NCBI GenBank assembly: GCA_038528235.1
Contig: JBCBEX010000009.1
Coordinates: 21,166-85,165 of the forward strand
Direction of reading: 5' to 3'
Origin: JBCBEX01 sp038528235
GTDB taxonomy: Bacteria > Bacteroidota > Rhodothermia > Rhodothermales > Rubricoccaceae
Length of the DNA stretch: 64,000 nucleotides
This document shows positions 35,831 to 44,929 of this stretch, one piece after another. The position numbers and the translations under genes are program-made. The notes under the pieces are model-generated. The model worked only from the letters and a program-made list of their open reading frames with translations, made no database searches and was not told the DNA's origin. How positions within the stretch are numbered: position 1 is the stretch's first letter; every line of letters starts with the position of its first letter.

Positions 35831-35872
35831 CCCATCGCCCATCGCCCATCGCCCATCGCCCATCGCCCATCG
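35831..35872. repeat. Perfect heptanucleotide array CCCATCG x6
   Basis: Six exact tandem copies, beginning about 10 bp after the mreB stop and about 120 bp before the mreC start. The copy before it (ttcatcg) is degenerate. Confidence 0.97.
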
Positions 35873-35881
35873 CGAGGCTGC

Positions 35882-36886
35882 CTACTTGCTCAGCACCTTG
35901 TCGAACTTCTCGATCTCCTCCAGCACCTGACCCGTGCCGCGCACGACGGCCGTGAGCGGGTCCTCGGCGACGAAGACGGGCATCTCGGTCCGCTCGCGCA
36001 GGTGGCTGTCGAGGCTTTTGAGCATCGCGCCGCCGCCCGTGAGCATGATGCCGCGCTCCAGGATGTCGCCGCCTAGCTCCGGGGGCGTCCGTTCGAGCGC
36101 GCGCATGACGGCCTGCACGATCTGCTGGACCGGGGCGCGGAGCGACTCGCGGACGTCCTCGCTCGTGATCTCGCGCGTCTTCGGCACGCCGGAGACGAGG
36201 TCGCGGCCCTTGACGGAGAGCACCAACTCCGGATCAAGCTCGGAGGCGCTGCCGATCTCGCACTTGATGCGCTCGGCGGTGCGCTGCCCGATGAGCAGGT
36301 TGTGGTGCTTGCGGAAATACTGTAAGATCGCCGCGTCGAGTTCGTTGCCGCCCACGCGGATCGACTCGTCCACGACGATGCCTGAGAGCGCGATCACGGC
36401 GATCTCCGTAGTCCCGCCGCCGATGTCCACGATCATGTTGCCGATGGGCGCCTGCACGTCCAGGCCGATCCCGATGGCGGCGGCCATGGGCTCGTCGATC
36501 AGGCCGACCTGCTTGGCCCCGGCATTGATGGCCGAGTCGCGCACGGCGCGGCGCTCCACCTCGGTGATGCCGCTCGGCACGCAGATCACCATCCGGCGGG
36601 GGTTGGTGAACCGCTTTTTGACCGCCCGCTTGATGAGCTCCTTGATGAGCACCTCGGCCACGTCGAAGTTGGCGATCACGCCGTCGTTGAGCGGCCAGAT
36701 CGTCTCGATGTCCTTGTGCGTGCGCTCGTGCATCTGGAGCGCTTCGAAGCCGACGGCCTCCTGCTGGCCGGTCTTGCGGTTGAGCGCGACCACGCTGGGC
36801 TCGTTGAGCACGATGCCCTGGTCCTGGATGTGGATCAGCGTGTTCGCCGTGCCAAGGTCGATGGCGACGTCCGTCGAGAAAAACAA
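35882..36886 (-). CDS. mreB: Rod shape-determining protein MreB
   Basis: 334 residues, actin-like. Phosphate-1 motif AIDLGTANT near the start, DIGGGTTEIAVI, and GGGAMLKSLDSHLRE. The start is TTG (36884-36886), reading MFFSTDVAIDLG; no ATG is nearby in frame. Forms filaments guiding lateral wall growth. Directly followed by the repeat array and mreC. Confidence 0.95.
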   Translation of the reverse strand: MFFSTDVAIDLGTANTLIHIQDQGIVLNEPSVVALNRKTGQQEAVGFEALQMHERTHKDIETIWPLNDGVIANFDVAEVLIKELIKRAVKKRFTNPRRMVICVPSGITEVERRAVRDSAINAGAKQVGLIDEPMAAAIGIGLDVQAPIGNMIVDIGGGTTEIAVIALSGIVVDESIRVGGNELDAAILQYFRKHHNLLIGQRTAERIKCEIGSASELDPELVLSVKGRDLVSGVPKTREITSEDVRESLRAPVQQIVQAVMRALERTPPELGGDILERGIMLTGGGAMLKSLDSHLRERTEMPVFVAEDPLTAVVRGTGQVLEEIEKFDKVLSK

Positions 36887-37033
36887 AGCGGTGGGGGCTG
36901 GAAGAGAAGCGGAGGGCGCAGAGCCGCAAAAAGTACGGGTACCAACGTGGCAGAAGGGCGAATCGACATGCCCCGCGCTTGAGTTTTCAGCGGAATGTGG
37001 AAAAAGCCGCCGTGCGCAGCCTACGATCCTCGG

Positions 37034-37900
37034 CTACGCGACGAACGTGAGCCAGACGAGGCCGAAGATGCCGACCGTGTAGCAGTAGTAGGCGAAATAC
37101 TGCAGCTTGCCGCGCTTCACGAAGTCGATGACAACCTTGATGGCCCACACGCCGGAGACATAGGCCACGACCGTCCCGACGAGCAGCGGCACCCAGTCCA
37201 CGGTCGCGCCCGTTTCGAGCAACTCCAGCGTCTTGAGGAGCGTCGCGCCGAGGATCACGGGCAGCAGCATCAGGAACGAGAAGTCGGCGGCCTCGCGGCG
37301 GTCCACGTTGAGGTAGATCGCCGTACAGATCGTCGAGCCGGAGCGCGAGATGCCGGGAATCATGGCCATCGACTGCGCGACGCCGACGAGTACTGCCTTA
37401 ACAGGACTCAGTTGCCCCTGCGGGTTCTTGCGCAGCAGCGTGAGCAAGAGCAGCGTGCCCGTCACGAGCAGCATGCCACAGACGAGCCGTGGGTCGCTGA
37501 AGGCAGCTTCGAGTTGATCCTTGAAGAGGACGTAGACGAGGCCCGTGGGCACCATCGAGATGAGGATGAACGCGATCAGCCGCAGCGACACCACCGGCGA
37601 CGGCGCACCCACGCCCGTCGACTCGATGCGCCCGGCCCGCAGCGATTCACCCCACGTCGAGGGCTGCGTGAGCGCCTTGAGGCCGCCCGAGATGAGCCGC
37701 AGGATGCGCCGCCAGTAGACCGTCACGATGGAGAGCGTCGTCCCGAAGTGGACGAAGACCTCGAAGGTGATGTCGTTGGCGGCGTCGCCGGAGAGGCCGA
37801 GCACGTACTCGCCGAGGACGAGGTGGCCGGAGGAGGAGATCGGGAGAAACTCGGCGAGGCCCTGGACGAGGCCTAGGATCGCGGCTTGCCACCAGGTCAT
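37034..37900 (-). CDS. uppP: Undecaprenyl-diphosphatase UppP (BacA)
   Basis: 288 residues, about eight membrane segments. Active-site motifs GLAEFLPISSSGHL (near residue 15) and PGISRSGSTI. Recycles undecaprenyl pyrophosphate to the monophosphate carrier and gives bacitracin resistance when over-produced. Start at the ATG 37898-37900 (MTWWQAAILGLVQG). Confidence 0.95.
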   Translation of the reverse strand: MTWWQAAILGLVQGLAEFLPISSSGHLVLGEYVLGLSGDAANDITFEVFVHFGTTLSIVTVYWRRILRLISGGLKALTQPSTWGESLRAGRIESTGVGAPSPVVSLRLIAFILISMVPTGLVYVLFKDQLEAAFSDPRLVCGMLLVTGTLLLLTLLRKNPQGQLSPVKAVLVGVAQSMAMIPGISRSGSTICTAIYLNVDRREAADFSFLMLLPVILGATLLKTLELLETGATVDWVPLLVGTVVAYVSGVWAIKVVIDFVKRGKLQYFAYYCYTVGIFGLVWLTFVA

Positions 37901-38163
37901 AGGGTGTTGCGGTGTGGCGGGAGGGCAGTAGAGCGGTGGGGCAGGGGGGCGATGACGCGAGCGGGCGGCAGCGCTGAGAACAGCAAAGCTAGGCGCGTCA
38001 GGGCAGGGGGCGTCAAGCGCTGTGCCGCTTTCCCGCGGCTCTTCGCACAACAAGCGGCGTGGTTTCGCTCACGTGCCGGAGCAGAACGCGGGTCCGAAAG
38101 AACTAGCGTACGGCCTCGAACGTTGACATCGCCCATCTCGTCTCTTTGCCTCTCTCCTGTCTC

Positions 38164-38727
38164 ATGCGCGCTACGCACTCGCCCGCTTCGCCTCCCGCCC
38201 CCATTGACCTGGACGACGCTGACCTGGGCGACGCCCTCCGCCACGCGATGCGGCATGTTGCCAGCCCCGTGACCGTCGTGACGGCGGCCTCTGGCCCGAC
38301 AGCGACGGAAGCCGTCGTGCGCGGGGCCACCATCGGCTCGTTCACGAGCGTCTCGCTCGATCCGCCGTTGGTGTCGTTCAACGTGATCCGGGGCACCGGC
38401 CTCCACGGCGTGCTGGAAACGGCGGAGGCATTCTGCGTGCATCTGCTCCACGCGGGGCAGGCTCACCTCGCCACGCACTTCGCGGTGCCCGACCTCACGA
38501 GCGCCGAGCAACTCGCTACGATCCCTCACCGTCTCAATGACGCAGGCGTCCCTGTCCTAGACGGCGCGATGGGCGTCTTCCATTGCCGCGCCTGGGCCCG
38601 TCACCGCGCGGGCGACCACGACCTCATCCTCGGCGAAGTCACCCGCGTCGAGGGCGGCTCGGGCGAGGAGCCGCTGCTCTACTACGCGCGCAGCTACCGG
38701 ACCGTGGGCGAGGCGCCCTTGGACTGA
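38164..38727 (+). CDS. Flavin reductase-like FMN-binding protein
   Basis: 187 residues. Split-barrel flavin reductase domain: DALRHAMRHVASPVTVVTA, GATIGSFTSVSLDPPLVSF, and a final ILGEVTRVE. Such proteins reduce FMN or FAD for partner monooxygenases. The partner is not adjacent. ATG at 38164; the C/T-rich leader shows only weak periodicity. Confidence 0.88.
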   Translation: MRATHSPASPPAPIDLDDADLGDALRHAMRHVASPVTVVTAASGPTATEAVVRGATIGSFTSVSLDPPLVSFNVIRGTGLHGVLETAEAFCVHLLHAGQAHLATHFAVPDLTSAEQLATIPHRLNDAGVPVLDGAMGVFHCRAWARHRAGDHDLILGEVTRVEGGSGEEPLLYYARSYRTVGEAPLD

Positions 38728-38929
38728 CAGAGGGCTGTCCGCAGGACCTCCTCAGAGGAAGGTCTCGGTGCTTCCCAAGTGTGCATTTTGCGGTGTCGAT
38801 GTTCCTATTCGACTGGGTCGTCTTGCCTCAGTCGAGCCTCCGCGTCTACGTTAGCGCACGCGATGGTCGCTCGCTGCGGCTGCGTGGCAACCCGGTGTAT
38901 GTCTAACAAACGAAGTCTACCGAACAAGC

Positions 38930-39745
38930 ATGAGCGATGTCTACGTCCACGGTTACGCAGCCCGCGAAAACGAGCGGCTACAAGACCAAGCCGATACCCT
39001 CGTCGATCTCCTCCACGGAGACACTACGTATCCAGACGGCAGCCGCGTGCTGGAAGCCGGGTGTGGCGTCGGCTCACAGACCGTGACCTTGGCGCAACGG
39101 AGCCCCGGCGCGCACTTCACCTCGGTCGATGTCTCGGCAGCATCCCTGGCCGAGGCCGAGCGGCGGGTTCGAGCCGCTGGATTCTCGAACGTCGAGTTTC
39201 AGCAGGCCGACATCTTTGCGCTTCCGTTCGCTCCCGCTTCCTTCGACCATGTCTTTGTTTGCTTCGTTCTGGAGCACCTCGCTCGCCCTGTAGATGCATT
39301 GAGCGCCCTCGCCGACCTAGTTCGTCCCGGTGGGACCGTCACCGTCATCGAAGGAGACCACGGCTCGACGTATTTCCATCCCGACAGCAGCGCTGCCCAC
39401 GCGGCGATCCGCTGCCAGGTCGAACTCCAGCGCCGAGCAGGCGGTAACGCGAACATTGGGCGCCAGGTGTACCCGCTCATGGCAGCGGCCGGGCTCGCCG
39501 ATGTGCGCGTCGCGCCGCGAACTGTCTACGTGGACGCGAGTCGCCCAGCCTGGGTCGAGGGGTTCATCCGACGGACGTTCACAGCCATGATCGAGGGCGT
39601 ACGGGCGCCGTCGGTGGAGGCGGGGCTCCTGAGCGCCGAGACGTTCGACGAAGGCGTCCGCGACCTCTACCGGACAGCTGAGCCGGACGGGACATTCTCG
39701 TACACCTTCTTCAAAGGCGTCGGGCACCGACCAGCCGCAACGTGA
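38930..39745 (+). CDS. Class I SAM-dependent methyltransferase
   Basis: 271 residues. SAM-binding motif I VLEAGCGVGSQTVTLA (near residue 40), acidic end of strand 2 FTSVDVSAASLAEAE, and motif II LPFAPASFDHVFVCFVLEH. Substrate unknown. The 200-bp gap upstream shows no gene or recognised structure. Confidence 0.9.
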   Translation: MSDVYVHGYAARENERLQDQADTLVDLLHGDTTYPDGSRVLEAGCGVGSQTVTLAQRSPGAHFTSVDVSAASLAEAERRVRAAGFSNVEFQQADIFALPFAPASFDHVFVCFVLEHLARPVDALSALADLVRPGGTVTVIEGDHGSTYFHPDSSAAHAAIRCQVELQRRAGGNANIGRQVYPLMAAAGLADVRVAPRTVYVDASRPAWVEGFIRRTFTAMIEGVRAPSVEAGLLSAETFDEGVRDLYRTAEPDGTFSYTFFKGVGHRPAAT

Positions 39746-39870
39746 GGCCGGGCCGTGGCGTCGCATGCTCCGATCCTACGATCGGCCTACGAGGGCTGCA
39801 CACGCCTAGTAGTCGCTGACCATCAGTCCGTGTGCTCGGCTGATCCATCCACTCTAGCCTGACGTCCGCT

Positions 39871-40272
39871 GTGCGTTTCGCGCTGCTCTTCGTAGTCCTT
39901 CTGACCGCATCGGCCCGCGCGCAGGAATCGCTCTACATGCCGCCGGCCTCGGAAATACCGCCCGTAGAGGGACCCATTCTCCCTGTGCGCGTCCTCGCCG
40001 ATGGCTCGGCCCACGTCGATGGCGTGGTGGCAGACTCCGCCCGAGTCGTGGCAACTGTGCGCCAGCACATTCGCGCGCACCCCGACGGCGCCGTCTCCTA
40101 CTCGATGGCCTCGGGCGCTCCATCCACCCGCTACATTCACGTTCTCGATGCGATAAAGATGGCGTGCCGGATCGAGCGGGACCTCGTCGCCATCCGCGAC
40201 TTTGGGGCGCCGTTTGCCGAACTGAGCGACGCAGCGCGCGAACAGTCCGGAAGCAGGTTCCGATTCGAATAA
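39871..40272 (+). CDS. Secreted protein with ExbD/TolR-like periplasmic domain
   Basis: 133 residues. Start GTG at 39871 gives a signal peptide (MRFALLFVVLLTASARAQ). The rest (VRVLADGSAHVDGVVADSARVV, then HPDGAVSYSMASGAPSTRYIHVLDAIK) resembles the periplasmic domain of ExbD/TolR, which normally follows a membrane anchor. No exbB or tonB gene lies nearby. Function unknown; the ExbD match is by pattern only. Confidence 0.55.
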   Translation: MRFALLFVVLLTASARAQESLYMPPASEIPPVEGPILPVRVLADGSAHVDGVVADSARVVATVRQHIRAHPDGAVSYSMASGAPSTRYIHVLDAIKMACRIERDLVAIRDFGAPFAELSDAAREQSGSRFRFE

Positions 40273-40418
40273 TCATGGAGAGGCCACAGTAGCGCGGACA
40301 GGGGCGCACGCCGTCCGAGCCTGGCGTATACTTTTGCCCGTTACATCCGTTGCTATGCGCTATAGTTCAGCCTGCACCGGCGGTTGCACTGCGCTCCGGT
40401 TTCCAGACGCCCCGCCTC

Positions 40419-40961
40419 ATGCGTGCTCTCGTGCTAGCCGTCCTGTTCTCGTTGACCTCCTTCTCGGTGGCCGTCGCTCAGGAGCGCCAGTATGAGCGAA
40501 ACACCGTGAACCCGTCCGGTGCCGAGCTCTACGCCGTCTTCATCACGCAGAGCGTGTGCCACGGTAGCAATCGGGCTGGATTCGACCAGACAATAGCGCG
40601 CGCAAAGACGATGCTCGCCGGTCAAGCTGCAGACGACGGGTTGGCGTTCGCGGTGCGCGGCGTCGTCCTCGACTGGGACCCGCGCGCCGGCGTCGACTAT
40701 CTGCTGGGTCGATTTGGCCAGTTCGACGAGGTCGCGTCCGGCCGCAACTGGTTCGGGGCCGATGCGGCGGCGTACATCTGGGAGGCCGAGGGCGGCGTCC
40801 CTGCCACGCCCCAACTAATCGTGTTCCGACGAACGCTCACGCCCACGGACACAGGAATCGACTACTCGCCCGACGAGTTGGTGGCACGTTTCGTCGGTGT
40901 CGAGATCGACGCGTTCGTCGCAGGCGAAGTGGAGCTTGCACCGCAGCAGGACGAGCCGTAG
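40419..40961 (+). CDS. Secreted protein of unknown function
   Basis: 180 residues from the ATG at 40419 (MRALVLAVLFSLTSFSVAVAQ, a signal peptide). One cysteine in FITQSVCHGSN; the rest is mixed alpha/beta with GVDYLLGRFGQFDEVASG and PQLIVF. No family recognised. Tandem on the same strand with the ExbD-like gene, about 146 bp apart; no functional link shown. Confidence 0.55.
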   Translation: MRALVLAVLFSLTSFSVAVAQERQYERNTVNPSGAELYAVFITQSVCHGSNRAGFDQTIARAKTMLAGQAADDGLAFAVRGVVLDWDPRAGVDYLLGRFGQFDEVASGRNWFGADAAAYIWEAEGGVPATPQLIVFRRTLTPTDTGIDYSPDELVARFVGVEIDAFVAGEVELAPQQDEP

Positions 40962-41032
40962 GCCACCCCCTGTAGCGCGGTTCCGCATCCTCGTAGCCTC
41001 GCTTTCCTGCTCGTCCAGTGATGTGGAGCCTG

Positions 41033-43255
41033 CTACCGAGCGGCAAGGCCATCGCGCGTGGGTACGACCTCGTCCAACGCGTCGAGGACGACGCCAGGGG
41101 TCAGTACCTCGGGAAGCAGCACAGGCTCGCCGTCGGGCGGGTAGAGGACGTAGAGGGGGACGCTGGAGCGGCCGAAGCGTGCCAGCTCGGCCGCGATGAC
41201 GGGATCGCGGTTGGTCCAGTCGGCGGTGAGCGGCGTCACGCCATGCGCGTCAAAGGCGTCGGCGACGGTCTGCGTGCGGAGCGCGACCTGCTTGTTAACC
41301 TGGCAGGTGATGCACCAGGTGGCGGTGAAGTCCACGAACGCCGAGCGGCCCTCGGCGTTGAGCTCGGCCACACGCTGGGGGGAGAACGCGCCCCAGTCTG
41401 CATCCTCCGCTGCGCCCCGCACGACCCCGATGGAGGACGCGCCGGATGCCTCAGCCCCGCGCAGCGTGAGCGCCACGACCGCTACCAGCGCCGCGAGTGC
41501 TAGACCACGTGTCACGACGCGAACGGTGCCGTTAGCATGCTGCCAGCGACCATAGAGCCACGCGGCTAGGCCGAGCGCGGTGGCCGCACCGAGGAACAGC
41601 GCCACGCCGTTCGGGCCGACTTGGAGACTGAAAACCCACACGAGCCACACCACCGTCGCGAAGAGCGGGAAGGCGAGCGCCTGCTTGAACGTCTCCATCC
41701 ACGGCCCGGGGCGCGGCAGGCGGTCGAGCAGGCGGGGCGCATGGCTGAGCGCGACGTACGGCAGGGCCATCCCGAGCCCGAGCGCGGAGAACACAGCCAG
41801 TGCAGAGGTTGCGGGCTGGCCGAGCGCCCACCCGAGCGCAGGGCCCATCGTGAATGGGGCCGTGCACGGCGTCGCGACGAGCGTGGCGAGAACGCCGCTG
41901 AAGAACGCCCCCGATGCGCCCTCGCCCTGGTCCAGCTGTCCCGCTTTCGACTGCACGCCGAGGCCAAATTCGAAGACGCCGAGCAGGTTGAGCGCGAGCG
42001 CGAAGAAGAGGAGCGCCATCGCAGCGACGAAGAGGGGGCTTTGGAGCTGGAAGCCCCAGCCGAGCGCCTCGCCGCCCGCCCGTAGCGCGAGCAGCACGCC
42101 CGCGAGCGCCCAGAACGACACCAGCACGCCCGCGCCGAATAGCCAGCCGTTGCGGCGCATCGTCTGCGTGCTGTCCGCGGAGCCGTCATGCTGCGCGAAG
42201 CCGAGGACCTTGATCGAGAGGATCGGGAAGACGCAGGGCATGAGGTTGAGCAGGAGCCCGCCCAGGAGCGCGAATCCAAGCGCGAACAGCAGATTGCGTG
42301 GCATCGTCGTGTCCGTCAAGCCCATCGCGCCGGTGGTGCCCGCGCTCGCGCTCGCGCCGAGCGGGGCCTCGATCCAGAGCGCGCGGTGGGTGCCATCGAA
42401 CGTCATGCCCTCGCTCGCGACGAGCACGCCTGCGATCAGAGCCGGATCCGTCTGCGCATACTCCGAGCGCGCTAGCGCGAGTTGGACGGTGCCGTCGTCG
42501 GCGCGTGCAATCGCTTGGGGGGCGTTGTGCTGGATGACTTGCTCCTCGCTCGCAAAGAAGTAGGCGTCAGCGAGCGCGCCCGCGTCGGCGTCGAGGCCAC
42601 CGAGTACGAGGGCGAACGTCTCGCCTGAGCGCGACGCGGTCGCTGTGAGACCGTCGAGGTCGTGCGGGAGTTTAGTACGCGTCTCGGCGATGCGGGACGC
42701 CCAGACTGGATCGGGCGTAGCTGCGCTAGCGACGGAGAGCGAGAGGGCCACGTCCTGGGTAGCGGTGAGGCAAACCTGCTCGCAGATGAGCCAGTCCGCA
42801 GTGCCCGCCAACGTGACCGACGTGCCGGGTGCTAGATCAGCGGGGGGCGTGACCTCAACGAGGTGCAAGACTTCGTCGTAGTAGGCATAGGTCATGAACG
42901 GTTCCACGGGGACCTGCTCCGGGTAGGGCCATTGGATCGGACCGGCCTCGAAGCCGTCGGGGAGCCGCCAGTTGATCACCGTGGGGAGCCCCGAGTCGCC
43001 GGGGTTGAGCCAGTAGCTATGCCACTTCGGCTCCATCGTAAGCCGCAGTGCGACCGTGAATGGCTGCCCTGGTGCGAGCTGGGCAACCTCGCTCACCAGA
43101 GATGCGTCGGAATGTGGGCTGGAATCCTCCGCCGCGGCAGGGGGCGCGCCGAGCAGCATCCCGCCGCCCTGCGCCATGGCAGGCGGAGTGACAACCGGCG
43201 AGGCGAAAAGCGCCGTGAGTAGGGCAACGCCAAAAAAAAGCGCCGTACGGGTCAT
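41033..43255 (-). CDS. DsbD/ScsB-like thiol:disulfide interchange protein
   Basis: 740 residues. Signal peptide, then a beta-rich N-terminal domain (residues about 35-290) with CEQVC near 160, about eight membrane helices in the middle (the LMPCVFPILSIKVLGF and VATPCTAPFTMGPALG blocks carry the redox cysteines), and a C-terminal thioredoxin domain with WCITC. Carries reducing electrons from cytoplasmic thioredoxin to periplasmic partners. It is larger than E. coli DsbD (about 565), because of the ScsB-type N-terminus. Confidence 0.9.
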   Translation of the reverse strand: MTRTALFFGVALLTALFASPVVTPPAMAQGGGMLLGAPPAAAEDSSPHSDASLVSEVAQLAPGQPFTVALRLTMEPKWHSYWLNPGDSGLPTVINWRLPDGFEAGPIQWPYPEQVPVEPFMTYAYYDEVLHLVEVTPPADLAPGTSVTLAGTADWLICEQVCLTATQDVALSLSVASAATPDPVWASRIAETRTKLPHDLDGLTATASRSGETFALVLGGLDADAGALADAYFFASEEQVIQHNAPQAIARADDGTVQLALARSEYAQTDPALIAGVLVASEGMTFDGTHRALWIEAPLGASASAGTTGAMGLTDTTMPRNLLFALGFALLGGLLLNLMPCVFPILSIKVLGFAQHDGSADSTQTMRRNGWLFGAGVLVSFWALAGVLLALRAGGEALGWGFQLQSPLFVAAMALLFFALALNLLGVFEFGLGVQSKAGQLDQGEGASGAFFSGVLATLVATPCTAPFTMGPALGWALGQPATSALAVFSALGLGMALPYVALSHAPRLLDRLPRPGPWMETFKQALAFPLFATVVWLVWVFSLQVGPNGVALFLGAATALGLAAWLYGRWQHANGTVRVVTRGLALAALVAVVALTLRGAEASGASSIGVVRGAAEDADWGAFSPQRVAELNAEGRSAFVDFTATWCITCQVNKQVALRTQTVADAFDAHGVTPLTADWTNRDPVIAAELARFGRSSVPLYVLYPPDGEPVLLPEVLTPGVVLDALDEVVPTRDGLAAR

Positions 43256-43447
43256 AAACGTCGAAATTCGGCGACGAGGTGCTTCATTGAAAGACGCGAA
43301 GCGATGTGGTCGGTCAATGCAGCGGGCTACGGTCTTCTCACAACGGAGTCCCTACTGCAGAGTTCATAGGCCTCGCGCGGATCTGCTCATTCTTACCAGA
43401 GCGCTGCTCAGTTGGAAGACGGCCTGCTCTGGCAGAACGACGAGGCT

Positions 43448-44818
43448 CTAACGGATGACTGAGATCTTCTCGACCACCTGACGATCCTGAGCGGAAAAGG
43501 CGACATAGTACTGCCCCGACGGGAGGCTGAGCCCGCCCAGGTCCAGCGAGCCGGTGCTGGTCGTCTGCGGCTCTTCCGCGAAGCGGCGGGCGAGGTAGAG
43601 GCGGCCTAGCGTGTCGTAGATCCGCACGTCCACGATGGTGGCGTTGCCGAAGGAGATCGTGAAGTCGACCTGACCGCCGGAGCGCACGAGCCGAGGGCCG
43701 AAGTCGTCGAGTCGAAACACCTCGATGGTGGGGTTCGGCGTGGGGGGCGACGGCCCGGTGCCCACACAGGCATCGCTGCCCAGGTCGATCACAACGGGGC
43801 TTTGGGTACTCAGGAGGCGGAGACACTCCCCCGCGAGTTCCCAGCCGAGGTCCTCCATCACGGCACACGTGAGCGCTCCGGGCGAGAGGATGCGCTCGCC
43901 CTGCACGAAGAAGGGCGTCATCAACGACTGCGGGCTCGGCTCGCTAAACGTGCTTTCGTTAAAGTGGGAGTAGGACGAACCCGGGTTCCACGAGGTCGGT
44001 GCGTAGAGAGGCGTCGGCGTCCCGTCGGTGGTAGCGTCGATCGTGGGCCCCGTCAGAAAGAGTGCCTCGCCGGTTAGGAGTTCGCGTAGCGCTCTGGAGG
44101 GGCGCGGGTACAGCGTCTCGTCGAGGGCGCGGTTGCCATCACAGTCCCGAGCCAGCAGGTCAAACGCAAAGGGGTCGCGGTTGCCCGAGGTGGAGACGAG
44201 GGTGCCCTCGTTGCGTTCGACGGTGAGGCCGCCGATGAAGCCTAGGCCGTGCGCGAGCTCGTGCAGCACGACAGTCGTGAAGTCAAACTGGGAGGGGCCT
44301 GGCGCCCCCGTTCCGAAGTGCCAGCGGTTGAACGCCGCATTGAATTCGGCGCTGATGTCGGGGCTGCCCGGCGCCACGTCGCGACCGGCTCGGCTGTTGA
44401 GGAGCGCAATCGGGTACCACACGTTGGCTTCGAAGCCCGCCGGGCGGCTGTCGCCCTCGTCGAACTGCGCGATGAACGGCCCCGCAGCGCCGAGCGTGGT
44501 CTCGCTGTCGAATTCCACCCACTCGGCGTTGACCCGGATGGGCACGGCCGAGACGACAAAGTCCGCCCAGAGGTCCACCGCGCGCTGGAAGGCTGCCTGA
44601 GCCTGGGCGGGAAACCCGGTGTAGATCACCTCGAAGGTCGCAGCAGCTCCCCGCGACTGGACCACCACCGGCGGTGTCGTTCGGGCGTCTGGCCGCGGCG
44701 CGTCGGGCAGCGCATGGGCGTAGATCGGACCGGCAATCTCAGAGGGGGCCTGGCCAAGAACGGGTCCCCCCAGGAGCAGGGCAAGAGCCGGAAGGACGAG
44801 GCGGAGGCGCGGGACCAT
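43448..44818 (-). CDS. Secreted zinc metalloprotease-like protein with type IX sorting domain
   Basis: 456 residues from the ATG at 44816-44818. Signal peptide ending VLGQ. Zinc motif HELAHGLGF with H186, E187, H190. A third ligand in the metzincin position (H-x-x-G-x-x-H) is missing, as a Gly is there. A segment SYSHFNESTFSEPSPQSLMTP follows, seen in similar surface proteases. The last 80 residues are a sorting domain (SFGNATIVDVRIYDTLGR, LPSGQYYV). Probably an extracellular protease. Confidence 0.75.
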   Translation of the reverse strand: MVPRLRLVLPALALLLGGPVLGQAPSEIAGPIYAHALPDAPRPDARTTPPVVVQSRGAAATFEVIYTGFPAQAQAAFQRAVDLWADFVVSAVPIRVNAEWVEFDSETTLGAAGPFIAQFDEGDSRPAGFEANVWYPIALLNSRAGRDVAPGSPDISAEFNAAFNRWHFGTGAPGPSQFDFTTVVLHELAHGLGFIGGLTVERNEGTLVSTSGNRDPFAFDLLARDCDGNRALDETLYPRPSRALRELLTGEALFLTGPTIDATTDGTPTPLYAPTSWNPGSSYSHFNESTFSEPSPQSLMTPFFVQGERILSPGALTCAVMEDLGWELAGECLRLLSTQSPVVIDLGSDACVGTGPSPPTPNPTIEVFRLDDFGPRLVRSGGQVDFTISFGNATIVDVRIYDTLGRLYLARRFAEEPQTTSTGSLDLGGLSLPSGQYYVAFSAQDRQVVEKISVIR

Positions 44819-44929
44819 CAGGACAGGTGGAGAAGTGGCAGAAAAGGGCAGGGGGGAGGCGGTACGCTGGCAAGTTCGGTGCCGAGTGTGCGAGCACGCC
44901 AAACGATACGGGACGTCGGAAAAGATCCG

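Noticed and set aside
38129..38163. Heptad array upstream of the flavin reductase start
   Set aside because: Only weak 7-bp periodicity in a C/T-rich leader; units do not share a core.
40333..40368. Bacteroidota-like promoter (TTTG then TATAGTTC) upstream of the secreted protein at 40419
   Set aside because: Spacing is 24 bp instead of about 19-21 and the -7 box is incomplete; too weak to claim.
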